DNA from: Actinomycetota bacterium
GTDB taxonomy: Bacteria; Actinomycetota; Thermoleophilia; UBA2241
NCBI GenBank assembly: GCA_003157715.1
Contig: PMKK01000094.1
Location: forward strand, 10,837-16,813
Length of the DNA: 5,977 nt
Direction of reading: 5' to 3'
Positions 1-5,977 of the stretch are shown piece by piece. A model generated the notes under the pieces. It had not been told where the DNA came from and ran no database searches. It worked only from the letters and a program-made list of their open reading frames with translations. Positions within the stretch are counted from its first letter, which is position 1; each line of letters opens with the position of its first letter. The position numbers were made by a program, and so were the translations under genes.

Positions 1-258
1 GGCGCCCGCCGTGACCAGCACATCCGCGGCCGAGAGGCCGCCGCCGGCCGCCGTCGCGACGATCTCGCGCAGGCCGGGGTGGCCCTCGTGAGTACCGTAG
101 AACAGCACCAGGTCGCGCAGGCTTGAGCCGACGGGGTCGGCCCCAAGGTCGGCGAGCGCACGGTCGCGCACCGAGCTCTCCGAGAGATTGAACTTGATCC
201 GGTCGTAGCCGAACTCTTCGGGCGACTCGACTTCGATGGGCATGCGAACGTACTTCAC
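1..258 (-). CDS. PLP-dependent class I/II aminotransferase, N-terminal part (cut by left window edge)
   Basis: Only the first 86 codons are visible; the frame is still open at base 1. The protein begins VKYVRMPIEVESPEEFGYD and continues with NLSESSVRDR, then YGTHEGHPGLREIVA and DVLVTAGA. The last two match the conserved N-terminal region of fold-type I (class I/II) aminotransferases, where a YG-x-x-x-G-x-x-x-LR-x-x-IA stretch is followed by the strand ending in VT-x-GA. The PLP lysine lies beyond the edge, so activity and substrate cannot be judged. I chose the GTG at 258 because AGGAGG lies five bases upstream and because it overlaps the stop of the preceding frame as GTGA. An in-frame ATG at 276 is possible but has no good ribosome binding site. 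The gene lies on the same strand downstream of trpA and may be cotranscribed with it. An aromatic amino acid substrate would fit the context, but that is inference only. Confidence 0.82.
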   Translation of the reverse strand, partial: MKYVRMPIEVESPEEFGYDRIKFNLSESSVRDRALADLGADPVGSSLRDLVLFYGTHEGHPGLREIVATAAGGGLSAADVLVTAGA

Positions 259-380
259 GCTAGCCTCCTGCTGCATGGTCTTGGCGAGCTCGGCCCCCCA
301 GAGTCGCGCCTTTTCCGGCTCGCCCTCGCGACCGCGGCAGTGTTGCCCCAGAGAGATTCGTAGACGACGACGGCCCTCAT
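255..380 (-). pseudogene. Flavodoxin-family gene remnant with internal deletion and frame change
   Basis: An ATG at 380, five bases after a strong GAGGGAGG site, opens a 41-codon frame. Its first 19 residues, MRAVVVYESLWGNTAAVAR, are a clear flavodoxin N-terminus: the first beta strand followed by the FMN phosphate loop of the type ES-x-x-GNT. Flavodoxins are about 140-180 residues long, but this frame turns into unrelated Arg/Ser/Pro-rich sequence after residue 20 and stops at 255-257. In another frame, bases 327-262 read EGEPEKARLWGAELAKTM and on, which resembles the C-terminal helix of small actinobacterial flavodoxin-like proteins. The parsimonious reading is loss of the middle of the gene with a frame change near 320-332, where a GCGAG direct repeat occurs. 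The C-terminal match rests on my memory of the family, so it is less certain than the N-terminal one. Alternatively this is a chimeric assembly join. The TGA overlaps the aminotransferase GTG. Confidence 0.62.
264..269 (-). promoter_or_regulatory. Ribosome binding site of the aminotransferase gene
   Basis: The minus strand reads AGGAGG, CTAGC, GTG: a full Shine-Dalgarno core with a five-base spacer before the GTG at 258. It decides the start of the aminotransferase in favour of GTG over the upstream in-frame ATG at 276. Confidence 0.75.
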
Positions 381-385
381 GGCTG

Positions 386-393
386 CCTCCCTC
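386..393 (-). promoter_or_regulatory. Ribosome binding site of the flavodoxin remnant
   Basis: The minus strand reads GAGGGAGG with a five-base spacer (CAGCC) before the ATG at 380. The good spacing supports this ATG as the original flavodoxin start and shows that the 5' end of the gene is intact although its body is not. Confidence 0.7.
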
Positions 394-402
394 GGGATGC
401 TG

Positions 403-425
403 CGGGTCTGAATGCACGAGACCCG
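403..425 (-). other. Short perfect stem-loop between trpA and the flavodoxin remnant
   Basis: CGGGTCT pairs with AGACCCG around a nine-base loop, giving a perfect 7-bp stem. It begins a few bases after the trpA stop codon. No run of T follows on either strand, so it is not a convincing intrinsic terminator. It could be a weak attenuator, an mRNA 3'-end stabiliser or chance, since short GC-rich stems are common at this base composition. Confidence 0.35.
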
Positions 426-429
426 TATG

Positions 430-1311
430 CTATCGCAGCGCACCGCCCGGCGGCGGCGCGGCCGGAGCGCTCTCTGAGACCGGCTCACCCGGCGACCCGG
501 CACCGCCTATCGCCGCGCTCATCGCCGCCACCAGCTCGGCGGCCGCCCGCTTCGCCGCCGGCGCACCGGTGCTGCGCGCCACGCGGTCGATAAGCGCGCT
601 GCCGACGATCACCCCGTCGGCGAGGCGCGCGACGGCGGCGGCCTGAGCCGGCGTCGAGATGCCGAAGCCGACCGCCAGCGGAGCGGCGGTCCTCTCGCGC
701 AGCCGGGCGACGAGGCCGGGCAGCTCGACGCCGGTCCGGCGGCGGGCGCCGGTCACGCCGGTGACCGCGACGCAGTAGACGAGCGAGTCGGCCGCCCGCG
801 CGACGAGGTCGAGGCGGCGGTCCGTGCTGGTCGGCGTCGCCATCGGCACGATGGCGACGCCGCGCCCGCGGGCCGCCGCCACCTGCGCGGCCGCCTCGTC
901 GAGCGGCAGGTCGGGGATCACGACCGCCTCGACTCCGGCCCGGGCGGCACGCTCGAAGAAGCGCTCGGGACCGTAGGCGAGCACCGTGTTCAAGTAGGTG
1001 AGCAGCATGAACGGCACGGCGGCGCTGTGCGCCGCCGCCAGCGCGAAGACATCCTCGGGCGTGATCCCGGCACGCAGCGCGGCCTGGGTAGAGCGCTGCA
1101 CGACCGGCCCGTCGGCGATCGGGTCGGAGAACGGCACGCCCAGCTCGACGATGTCGGCGCCGCTTGCGATCAGCGTCTCGATCAGCCCGTGACAGGTCTC
1201 GATGTCAGGGTGCCCCCCCGTGAGGTACGGGATGAGGGCGGCGTGGGCGGCGCGCGGCGCCGCGAACGCCGCCCGCACGCGCGGCGCGAGTCCACCCGCC
1301 GTCCCGGCCAT
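430..1311 (-). CDS. trpA: Tryptophan synthase alpha subunit (TrpA)
   Basis: TrpA cleaves indole-3-glycerol phosphate to indole and glyceraldehyde 3-phosphate in the cytoplasm and passes indole through a tunnel to TrpB. The 293-residue TIM-barrel protein has the core motifs in order: LIPYLTGGHPD near residue 27, VELGVPFSDPIADGP with catalytic Glu56 and Asp67, IPDLPLDE near 132, GVTGAR in the phosphate-binding region near 184, GFGIS near 216 and DGVIVGSAL near 232. The E. coli protein has 268 residues; the excess is mostly a Pro/Ala/Gly-rich C-terminal tail after about residue 268 that probably lies outside the fold. I chose the ATG at 1311, which overlaps the TrpB stop as TGATG; a GTG at 1314, one codon earlier, overlaps as GTGA and is an equal alternative. 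The upstream region is G-rich but lacks a classical AGGAGG, so coupling to translation of the upstream gene is likely. It is the last trp gene of the block. Confidence 0.97.
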   Translation of the reverse strand: MAGTAGGLAPRVRAAFAAPRAAHAALIPYLTGGHPDIETCHGLIETLIASGADIVELGVPFSDPIADGPVVQRSTQAALRAGITPEDVFALAAAHSAAVPFMLLTYLNTVLAYGPERFFERAARAGVEAVVIPDLPLDEAAAQVAAARGRGVAIVPMATPTSTDRRLDLVARAADSLVYCVAVTGVTGARRRTGVELPGLVARLRERTAAPLAVGFGISTPAQAAAVARLADGVIVGSALIDRVARSTGAPAAKRAAAELVAAMSAAIGGAGSPGEPVSESAPAAPPPGGALR

Positions 1312-4256
1312 CACGAGCCCCCCGCCGAGCCGTCGAGATCGAGCAGCCGCGCGACTTCGTGGACGTCCTTGTCGCCCCGCCCGGAGAGGTTAAGCACAAT
1401 GAGATCGCCCTCGGCGAAGCGCACGTCGGCCCCCGGCCCGCGCAGCACGTAGGCCAGCGCGTGCGAGCTCTCGAGCGCCGGGAGTATGCCCTCGAGCTCG
1501 GCCGTCGCGCGAAACGCCGCCAGCGCCTCGAGGTCGGTCGCGGCCGCATAGACGGCGCGGCCGCTGTCCCGCAGCCACGAGTGCTCCGGGCCGACGCCCG
1601 GGTAGTCGAGCCCGGCCGACACCGAATGAGCCTCGAGCACCTGGCCCCAGACGTCCTGCAGCAGATACGAAAACGAGCCGTGGAGCACGCCGGGACGCCC
1701 GCGAGTGAGCGTGGCCCCGTGACGGTCGGTGTCGAGGCCCGCGCCGGCGGCCTCGACCCCGGTGAGACGCACCGGATCGTCGCGAAACGCCTGGAAGATG
1801 CCCAGCGCGTTGGAGCCGCCGCCGACGCAGGCCACGACTTCGTCGGGCAAGCGACCGAGGCGCGCCAGCATCTGGGCGCGGGCCTCGTCGCCGATCACCC
1901 GCTGAAAGTCGCGCACCATGGCCGGGTAGGGCGCCGGTCCGGCCACCGAGCCGATCACGTAGAACGTGTCGCGCACGTTGGTCACCCAGTCGCGCAGGGC
2001 CTCGTTCATGGCGTCCTTCAGGGTGCGCGAGCCGCTCTCGACAGGGGTCACCGTCGCCCCGAGCAGCCGCATGCGCACCACGTTCAACTGCTGGCGGCGC
2101 ACATCCTCGGCGCCCATGAACACCTCGCACCGCAGGCCCAGCAGGGCGCAGGCGCTGGCCGTGGCGACGCCGTGCTGACCGGCGCCGGTCTCGGCGATGA
2201 CCCGGCGCTTGCCCATGCGCGCCGCGAGGAGCGTCTGGCCCAGCACGTTGTTGATCTTGTGAGCACCCGTGTGGCAAAGATCCTCACGCTTGAGATACAC
2301 CGCGGCGCCACAGCGCTCGCTGAGCCGGGCCGCATGGTAGAGCGGCGTGGGACGACCCGCGTAGTCGGCGAGCAGGCGCGAGAGCTCCGCCTGAAACGCC
2401 GCGTCGCCGCGGGCCTCTTGGTAGGCGTTCGTGAGCTCGTCCAGGGCCGGGATCAGGATCTCGGGCACGTAGCGGCCGCCGTAGGGGCCAAAGCGGGTCT
2501 CGACGCTCATCGCCGCGCGTTCCGGAGTCGGGATCACGCCGGCAGCCGAAGCGGCGGACGCGACCGTATCGGCGCGGCCGGACGCAACCGTATCGGCGCG
2601 GGCGAGAGGGCTCGTTTCGGCGCGGGCATCGACGGCATCGACGGTCGCATCGGCGTCAGCGGTCGCGTCGGCGTCAGCGGCCGCGACGGTATCGGCGGCC
2701 GCGACGGCCGCGAAGAAGGCAGTCAGCAGACGAGGGTCCTTCACACCGGGCGCTCCTTTCAACTCGACACCGCCGGCGACGTCGAGCGCGAACGGGTGCA
2801 GCGCGGCGATCGCCGCGCCGGCGTTGCGCGGCGCCAGACCGCCGGCCAGCATGAGCCTGCCGCGATCCGGGAGCACGCCGCGATCCGGGAGCACGCCGCG
2901 ATCCGGAAGCGCGTCGTCGCCGGACAAGCCGGCGGTTGCGCCGGCGCGGTGAGAAGCGCCGCGACCGGCGGCCAGCGCATCCCAGTCGAGCGCGATGCCG
3001 GTGCCTCCGTAGACTCCCGGCGCACGCCCGTCCAGCAGCGTAAGGTCGGCGTCGGCCGCGTCCGGCGTGTCGGCGGCGGCGATGACGAGCGGCCGCAGGC
3101 CGCCCGCCAGCGCCGCCGCCCGCACGGCCGCGACCGTCGGCCCGTCCGCCCCCGCCGACAGCTGCACCGCCGCCAGCCCCGCGACTTCCAGAGCGTGGGC
3201 GATCCAGACCGGCGACTCGGTCGTCACGACGCCGACCGTCAGGGCGTTCCCGGCCTCGCGGGCCAGCCGCGCGACTCGCTCGGGCGTCACCCGCCGAGGG
3301 CTCTCACTGAGCACGAAGCCGCAGGCCCAGGCGCCGCGCGCGACCGCCAGGCCGACATCCTGCTCGCGTGTGAGGCCACAGATCTTGACACGCGTCACGA
3401 CCGCGCCGGCGTTGAGCGGCGGCCGCGCCTTGAGCTCGCCCGCGAGCTCAGCCAGCCGCCCGTGCGGAGTCCGCACCAGCGCCTCGCCGACGAGTACGGC
3501 CTGAGCGCCGGCCCGCGAGACGCGCCGCGCATCGGAGCCCGTGACGATGCCGCTCTCGCTGACCAGCACCACGCCGGGCGGTACCCGGCCGGCCAGCCGC
3601 TCAGTCACGGCCAGGTCGACCGACAACGTGCGCAGGTCTCTGTTATTGACACCGATCAAGGCCGCGCCGGCGGCCGCGGCCCGCGCCAGCTCGGCCTCGT
3701 CGTGGACCTCGACCAGGGCATCGAGGCCGCAGGCCCGGCACTCCGCAAGCAGCGCGCGCAAGTCGGTGTCGGCCAGCGCCGCCACGATGAGCAGCACCGC
3801 CGCGGCGCCGGCCGCCGCGGCCTCCCAGAGCTGATAGCGGTCCACGATGAAGTCCTTGCGCAGCACCGGCACCGCGACGGCCGCGGCGACCGCGGCCAGG
3901 TCGTCCAGCGAGCCGCCAAAGCGAGACGGTTCCGTCAGCACCGAGACCGCGTCGGCGCCGGCCGCCTCGTAGGCCAGCGCCTGCGACACCGCATCGAGGT
4001 CTGGGGCGATGGCGCCTCTGCTCGGCGAGGCGCGCTTGACCTCGGCGATGAGCGCCGTGTCGGTCGGACCGGCCGGACCGGCCGCGGCACGCGAACCGGC
4101 CAGCAGCGCGGCGACCAGACGGCCAGAGCGGCCGCTCGTCACGGCGGCGCCGGCGCTCGGCCGGGACGGCGGCCGGGTCAGCGGCCGCCGCAGGCGCGCC
4201 TCGGCCACCCGCACGCGGGCCTGCTCGGTCATGGCAGCTAGAAAGTCCACGTTCAC
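1311..4256 (-). CDS. trpCFB: Trifunctional TrpC-TrpF-TrpB fusion: indole-glycerol-phosphate synthase, phosphoribosylanthranilate isomerase, tryptophan synthase beta
   Basis: One uninterrupted 981-codon frame encodes three enzymes. TrpC, residues 1 to about 282, has all catalytic motifs: [10 protein letters not shown] (Glu72, Lys74), LRKDF (Lys134), EVHDEAE (Glu183), GVNNRDL (Asn204, Arg206) and SESG (Glu234, Ser235). TrpF, about 287-518, has KICGL with catalytic Cys293, SPRRV (Arg321), [14 protein letters not shown] with catalytic Asp409, and LAGGL; Ser367 replaces the usual His of VQLHG, and a repeat-bearing insert occupies about 428-467. A low-complexity Ala/Asp/Thr linker spans about 519-582. 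TrpB, 583-981, has HKINN with PLP Lys667, AETGAGQHG with Glu689, GGGSNA at 812-817, [13 protein letters not shown] with Asp884, and NLSGRGDKD with Ser958. The GTG at 4256 overlaps the TrpD stop as GTGA; a second GTG at 4250 has a better-spaced GAGGTG and may be the true start. No convincing ribosome binding site precedes TrpF and only a weak GGA precedes TrpB, so a true fusion is favoured. Confidence 0.96.
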   Translation of the reverse strand: MNVDFLAAMTEQARVRVAEARLRRPLTRPPSRPSAGAAVTSGRSGRLVAALLAGSRAAAGPAGPTDTALIAEVKRASPSRGAIAPDLDAVSQALAYEAAGADAVSVLTEPSRFGGSLDDLAAVAAAVAVPVLRKDFIVDRYQLWEAAAAGAAAVLLIVAALADTDLRALLAECRACGLDALVEVHDEAELARAAAAGAALIGVNNRDLRTLSVDLAVTERLAGRVPPGVVLVSESGIVTGSDARRVSRAGAQAVLVGEALVRTPHGRLAELAGELKARPPLNAGAVVTRVKICGLTREQDVGLAVARGAWACGFVLSESPRRVTPERVARLAREAGNALTVGVVTTESPVWIAHALEVAGLAAVQLSAGADGPTVAAVRAAALAGGLRPLVIAAADTPDAADADLTLLDGRAPGVYGGTGIALDWDALAAGRGASHRAGATAGLSGDDALPDRGVLPDRGVLPDRGRLMLAGGLAPRNAGAAIAALHPFALDVAGGVELKGAPGVKDPRLLTAFFAAVAAADTVAAADADATADADATVDAVDARAETSPLARADTVASGRADTVASAASAAGVIPTPERAAMSVETRFGPYGGRYVPEILIPALDELTNAYQEARGDAAFQAELSRLLADYAGRPTPLYHAARLSERCGAAVYLKREDLCHTGAHKINNVLGQTLLAARMGKRRVIAETGAGQHGVATASACALLGLRCEVFMGAEDVRRQQLNVVRMRLLGATVTPVESGSRTLKDAMNEALRDWVTNVRDTFYVIGSVAGPAPYPAMVRDFQRVIGDEARAQMLARLGRLPDEVVACVGGGSNALGIFQAFRDDPVRLTGVEAAGAGLDTDRHGATLTRGRPGVLHGSFSYLLQDVWGQVLEAHSVSAGLDYPGVGPEHSWLRDSGRAVYAAATDLEALAAFRATAELEGILPALESSHALAYVLRGPGADVRFAEGDLIVLNLSGRGDKDVHEVARLLDLDGSAGGS
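2556..2603 (-). repeat. 24-bp tandem repeat, two copies, in the TrpF-TrpB linker
   Basis: Two 24-bp units, nearly identical at their GACGC-ACCGTATCGGCGCGG core on the plus strand, encode two copies of an eight-residue unit containing RADTVAS (about residues 553-567 of the fusion). The period is a multiple of three, so the TrpB frame is kept. The unit looks like a recent local duplication that lengthened the linker. Confidence 0.75.
2645..2680 (-). repeat. 18-bp tandem repeat, two copies, in the TrpF-TrpB linker
   Basis: Two 18-bp units differing at one base (TCGCATCGGCGTCAGCGG and TCGCGTCGGCGTCAGCGG on the plus strand) encode two ADADAT units at about residues 527-538 of the fusion. A shorter VDA-VDA duplication follows in the protein at 539-544. 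All are in frame. Confidence 0.75.
2861..2914 (-). repeat. 18-bp tandem repeat, three copies, inside the TrpF domain
   Basis: The unit CGCGATCCGGGAGCACGC (plus strand) occurs twice without a mismatch at 2861-2896, then once more with three changes at 2897-2914. On the coding strand this gives [17 protein letters not shown] at residues 450-466. It lies between the GGTG-x-x-LDW segment and the LMLAGGL strand of the TrpF barrel, where most TrpF proteins have only a short helix or loop. The identity of two copies suggests recent expansion. Confidence 0.85.
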
Positions 4257-5977
4257 GCCACCTCGGCCTTGAGCCGGCGGGTAACGCGTATCAAGGCGTC
4301 GAGCTTGGCCCGCGCGGCGCCGCTGGCGACCGCCGCGCGGGCCCGCTCGACGCCTTCTTCCATGCTCGCCGCGGCTTCGGCTATGTAGAGTGCCGCGCCG
4401 GCGTTCAGCAGGGAGATGTCGAGACGTGCTCCGGCGACCCCGTCGACCACCTCGCGCAGCAGCGCGGCGTTCTCGGCCGCGTCGCCGCCGCGCAGCTCGT
4501 CGAGCGACGGCGCGCGAGCCAGCCCGAATTGCTCCGGCGTCACCGTGTAGCGGCGGTCGAAGCCCTGGCCGGCAAACACCTCGACCACTTCGGTCGACTC
4601 TGTGGTCGTGATCTCGTCCAGCCCGTCCCGGCTGTGGACGAGCAGGTTGCGCGCCGAGCCCATCATGCGAACGGCCTGCGCCAGGCGATCGACGTAGCGC
4701 TCGTCGGCCACGCCGATGAGCTGGTGGCGCGCCCCGGCCGGGTTGGTCAGCGGGCCGATGATGTTGAAGGTGGTGGCTATGCCGAGCTCGCGGCGCACCG
4801 GCGCTACGGTCTTCATGGCCAGGTGATGACGCGGCGCGAACATGAAACCGATGCCAGCCTCGGCGATACAGCGGCCGACCTGAGCGGGAGCGAGGTCGAT
4901 GGCCACGCCGAGCTCCTCGAGCACGTCGGCGCTGCCGCAGCGGCTGGTCGCCGAGCGGTTACCGTGCTTGGCGACCGTGACCCCCGCGCCGGCGGCGATC
5001 AGCGCCGCCGCCGTCGAGATGTTGAAGGTGCGGGCGCCGTCACCGCCCGTGCCACAGGTGTCGAGGATGACGTCGGCATCGACTATCACCTTCTCGGAGA
5101 GGTCGGTCATGGCGCGCGCCATGCCGACGATCTCCTCTGCCGTCTCGCCTTTGACCCGCAGGGCGCTGAGGAAGGCGGCGGTCTGGGTCTCCCCCACGCC
5201 CCCGCCCATGATCTCGAGCAGCACGCCGCGCGCCGTCGCTGCGCTCATGTCGCCGCCGGCCGCGAGCGTGGCAAGGGCGGCGGAGAGGATCTCGTTGGGC
5301 ATCGTCTGCATCCTTTCCGGGGTGGCCGGCGTCGCGCTTTGGCGCACCGGTGAGCGGCGCGCGGCCGGTGACCTGCGCGCGGCGGGTGAGCGGCCGCGCG
5401 AATCGCCGGCCGGCTCTACGGCGCGAGCGCCGCGGAGGCAGCCGGCCGACAGCGTGAGGAAGTTGGCCAGCAGCCGAGCGCCGCCCTCGGTGAGCACGCT
5501 CTCGGGATGAAACTGCACACCCTCGACGGGCAGCTCACGGTGGCGCAGCGCCATGACCTCGCCGGCCGCGTTCCAGGCGCTCAGCTCGAGCGCCGGCGGC
5601 AGCTCGGGGTCGACGACCAGCGAGTGGTAGCGGGTCGCCGTGAAAGGGTCGGGCAGGCCGCGAAACAACGTCCTGCCATCATGGTGCACAAGGTCGGTCT
5701 TGCCGTGCACGACGGCCGCCGCCCGGCGCACCACGCCGCCGAAGGCCTCGCCGATGCACTGGTGGCCGAGGCACACGCCGAGCACCGGCAGACGCCCGGC
5801 GAAACGGCGCACCGCGGCGACCGACACGCCCGCCTGGGCGGGCGTGCAGGGACCAGGCGAGACGAGCAGATGCGTCGGCCGCGCCGCCTCGATGTCGCCC
5901 AGAGTCACGCGATCGTTGCGACCCACCGTGACCTCGGCGTCAAGTGTCCCCAGCAGCTGCACGAGGTTGTAGGTGAA
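4253..5977 (-). CDS. trpGD: TrpG-TrpD fusion: anthranilate synthase glutamine amidotransferase and anthranilate phosphoribosyltransferase (5' end cut by right window edge)
   Basis: The frame is open at the right edge and begins [10 protein letters not shown], which normally sits about ten residues inside TrpG, so the start lies outside the window; 574 residues are visible. The TrpG part, visible residues 1 to about 176, has LVSPGPCTP, the nucleophile motif GVCLGHQ (Cys69) and GVQFHPES with His157 and Glu159, completing the class I glutaminase triad that feeds ammonia to TrpE. A roughly 45-residue Arg/Ser/Pro/Ala linker follows. The TrpD part, from about visible residue 226, has the PRPP-binding [43 protein letters not shown] and the metal-binding DGLDEI; it transfers phosphoribose to anthranilate. 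TrpD ends KAEVA and its TGA overlaps the TrpC start. The layout resembles the fused TrpGD of enterobacteria, but an internal ATG with a ribosome binding site at 5302 means a separate TrpD product is also possible. Confidence 0.96.
   Translation of the reverse strand, partial: FTYNLVQLLGTLDAEVTVGRNDRVTLGDIEAARPTHLLVSPGPCTPAQAGVSVAAVRRFAGRLPVLGVCLGHQCIGEAFGGVVRRAAAVVHGKTDLVHHDGRTLFRGLPDPFTATRYHSLVVDPELPPALELSAWNAAGEVMALRHRELPVEGVQFHPESVLTEGGARLLANFLTLSAGCLRGARAVEPAGDSRGRSPAARRSPAARRSPVRQSATPATPERMQTMPNEILSAALATLAAGGDMSAATARGVLLEIMGGGVGETQTAAFLSALRVKGETAEEIVGMARAMTDLSEKVIVDADVILDTCGTGGDGARTFNISTAAALIAAGAGVTVAKHGNRSATSRCGSADVLEELGVAIDLAPAQVGRCIAEAGIGFMFAPRHHLAMKTVAPVRRELGIATTFNIIGPLTNPAGARHQLIGVADERYVDRLAQAVRMMGSARNLLVHSRDGLDEITTTESTEVVEVFAGQGFDRRYTVTPEQFGLARAPSLDELRGGDAAENAALLREVVDGVAGARLDISLLNAGAALYIAEAAASMEEGVERARAAVASGAARAKLDALIRVTRRLKAEVA
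5300..5318 (-). promoter_or_regulatory. Possible internal translation start for a free TrpD
   Basis: Inside the fused frame the minus strand reads GGAAAGG (5318-5312), nine bases, then ATG at 5302-5300, giving [17 protein letters not shown], a typical TrpD N-terminus. An ATG at 5311 directly abuts the purine run and is too close to use it. Starting at 5302 yields a 349-residue protein, close to the usual size of stand-alone TrpD. The site may be a relic of separate genes or may still make a second product. Confidence 0.5.
5349..5402 (-). repeat. 18-bp imperfect tandem repeat, three copies, in the TrpG-TrpD linker
   Basis: Three 18-bp units, each starting GGTGA on the plus strand (5349, 5367, 5385), encode [12 protein letters not shown] and RSPVR-type units in the linker. 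The units are imperfect but the six-residue period is clear in the protein. As in the TrpF-TrpB linker, the unit length keeps the downstream domain in frame. Confidence 0.7.

Noticed and set aside
403..425. Intrinsic transcription terminator after trpA
   Set aside because: The stem is perfect, but there is no T-tract on either strand, so it is reported only as a stem-loop.
255..503. An 82-codon frame starting inside the end of trpA
   Set aside because: Only the part from the ATG at 380 resembles a protein family and has a ribosome binding site; the upstream part is trpA tail and intergenic sequence read out of frame.
1390..2277. A 295-codon minus-strand frame within the TrpB region
   Set aside because: It is an out-of-frame reading of TrpB, dominated by Arg and Gly, with no family motifs.
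3396..3398. Separate trpF gene starting at an internal GTG
   Set aside because: The codon is correctly placed for TrpF, but no Shine-Dalgarno sequence precedes it and there is no stop between TrpC and TrpF, so a continuous fusion is the better reading.
1359..4241. A 960-codon open frame on the plus strand opposite TrpC-TrpF-TrpB
   Set aside because: Its translation is Arg/Gly/His/Ala-rich with no recognisable domain, and it lies opposite a frame carrying every catalytic motif of three enzymes. Long antisense frames are expected at this GC content because stop codons are rare.
4529..5353. A 274-codon plus-strand frame opposite TrpD
   Set aside because: Low-complexity Arg/Ala/Gly/His composition and full overlap with the conserved TrpD domain mark it as a shadow.
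5960..5962. GTG as the start of the TrpG-TrpD gene
   Set aside because: The codons upstream of it read FTYNL, which is conserved TrpG sequence, so the frame continues past the window edge and this GTG is an internal Val.

Overview
The window is very GC-rich (about 70% by eye) and carries a block of tryptophan biosynthesis genes. All genes lie on the minus strand and are packed end to end. Transcription runs from the right edge to the left in the order trpG-trpD, trpC-trpF-trpB, trpA, followed by a broken flavodoxin gene and the start of a class I/II aminotransferase gene. The order G-D-C-F-B-A is a classical bacterial trp operon order. The GC content, the GTG starts and the style of the flavodoxin and aminotransferase proteins suggest a high-GC bacterium, perhaps a deep-branching actinobacterium. 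The sequence alone does not settle the lineage.

Layout, right to left. Positions 5977-4253 hold a TrpG-TrpD fusion cut by the right edge; about ten N-terminal residues are missing. Positions 4256-1311 hold a single 981-codon frame encoding TrpC, TrpF and TrpB in that order. Positions 1311-430 hold TrpA. A 49-base gap follows, with a 7-bp stem-loop and a strong ribosome binding site. Positions 380-255 hold a 41-codon remnant that keeps the beginning of a flavodoxin and, in another frame, what looks like its end. Positions 258-1 hold the first 86 codons of a PLP-dependent aminotransferase that runs off the left edge. No stretch over 300 bases lacks a gene.

Together the three trp polypeptides cover every step from chorismate to tryptophan except the TrpE subunit, which would be expected just upstream, outside the window. 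TrpG supplies ammonia to TrpE for anthranilate synthesis. TrpD adds the phosphoribosyl group, TrpF isomerises the product, TrpC closes the indole ring, and TrpA with TrpB release indole and join it to serine. All three junctions between the trp reading frames that would need a new start are overlaps of 1-4 bases, so translation is probably coupled.

The most unusual content is the degree of fusion (six activities in three chains), joined by alanine-rich, low-complexity linkers that are visibly built from in-frame 18- and 24-bp tandem repeats. A similar 18-bp repeat sits inside the TrpF barrel. I see no new defence, mobile or regulatory system; this is a core metabolic locus with unusual architecture.
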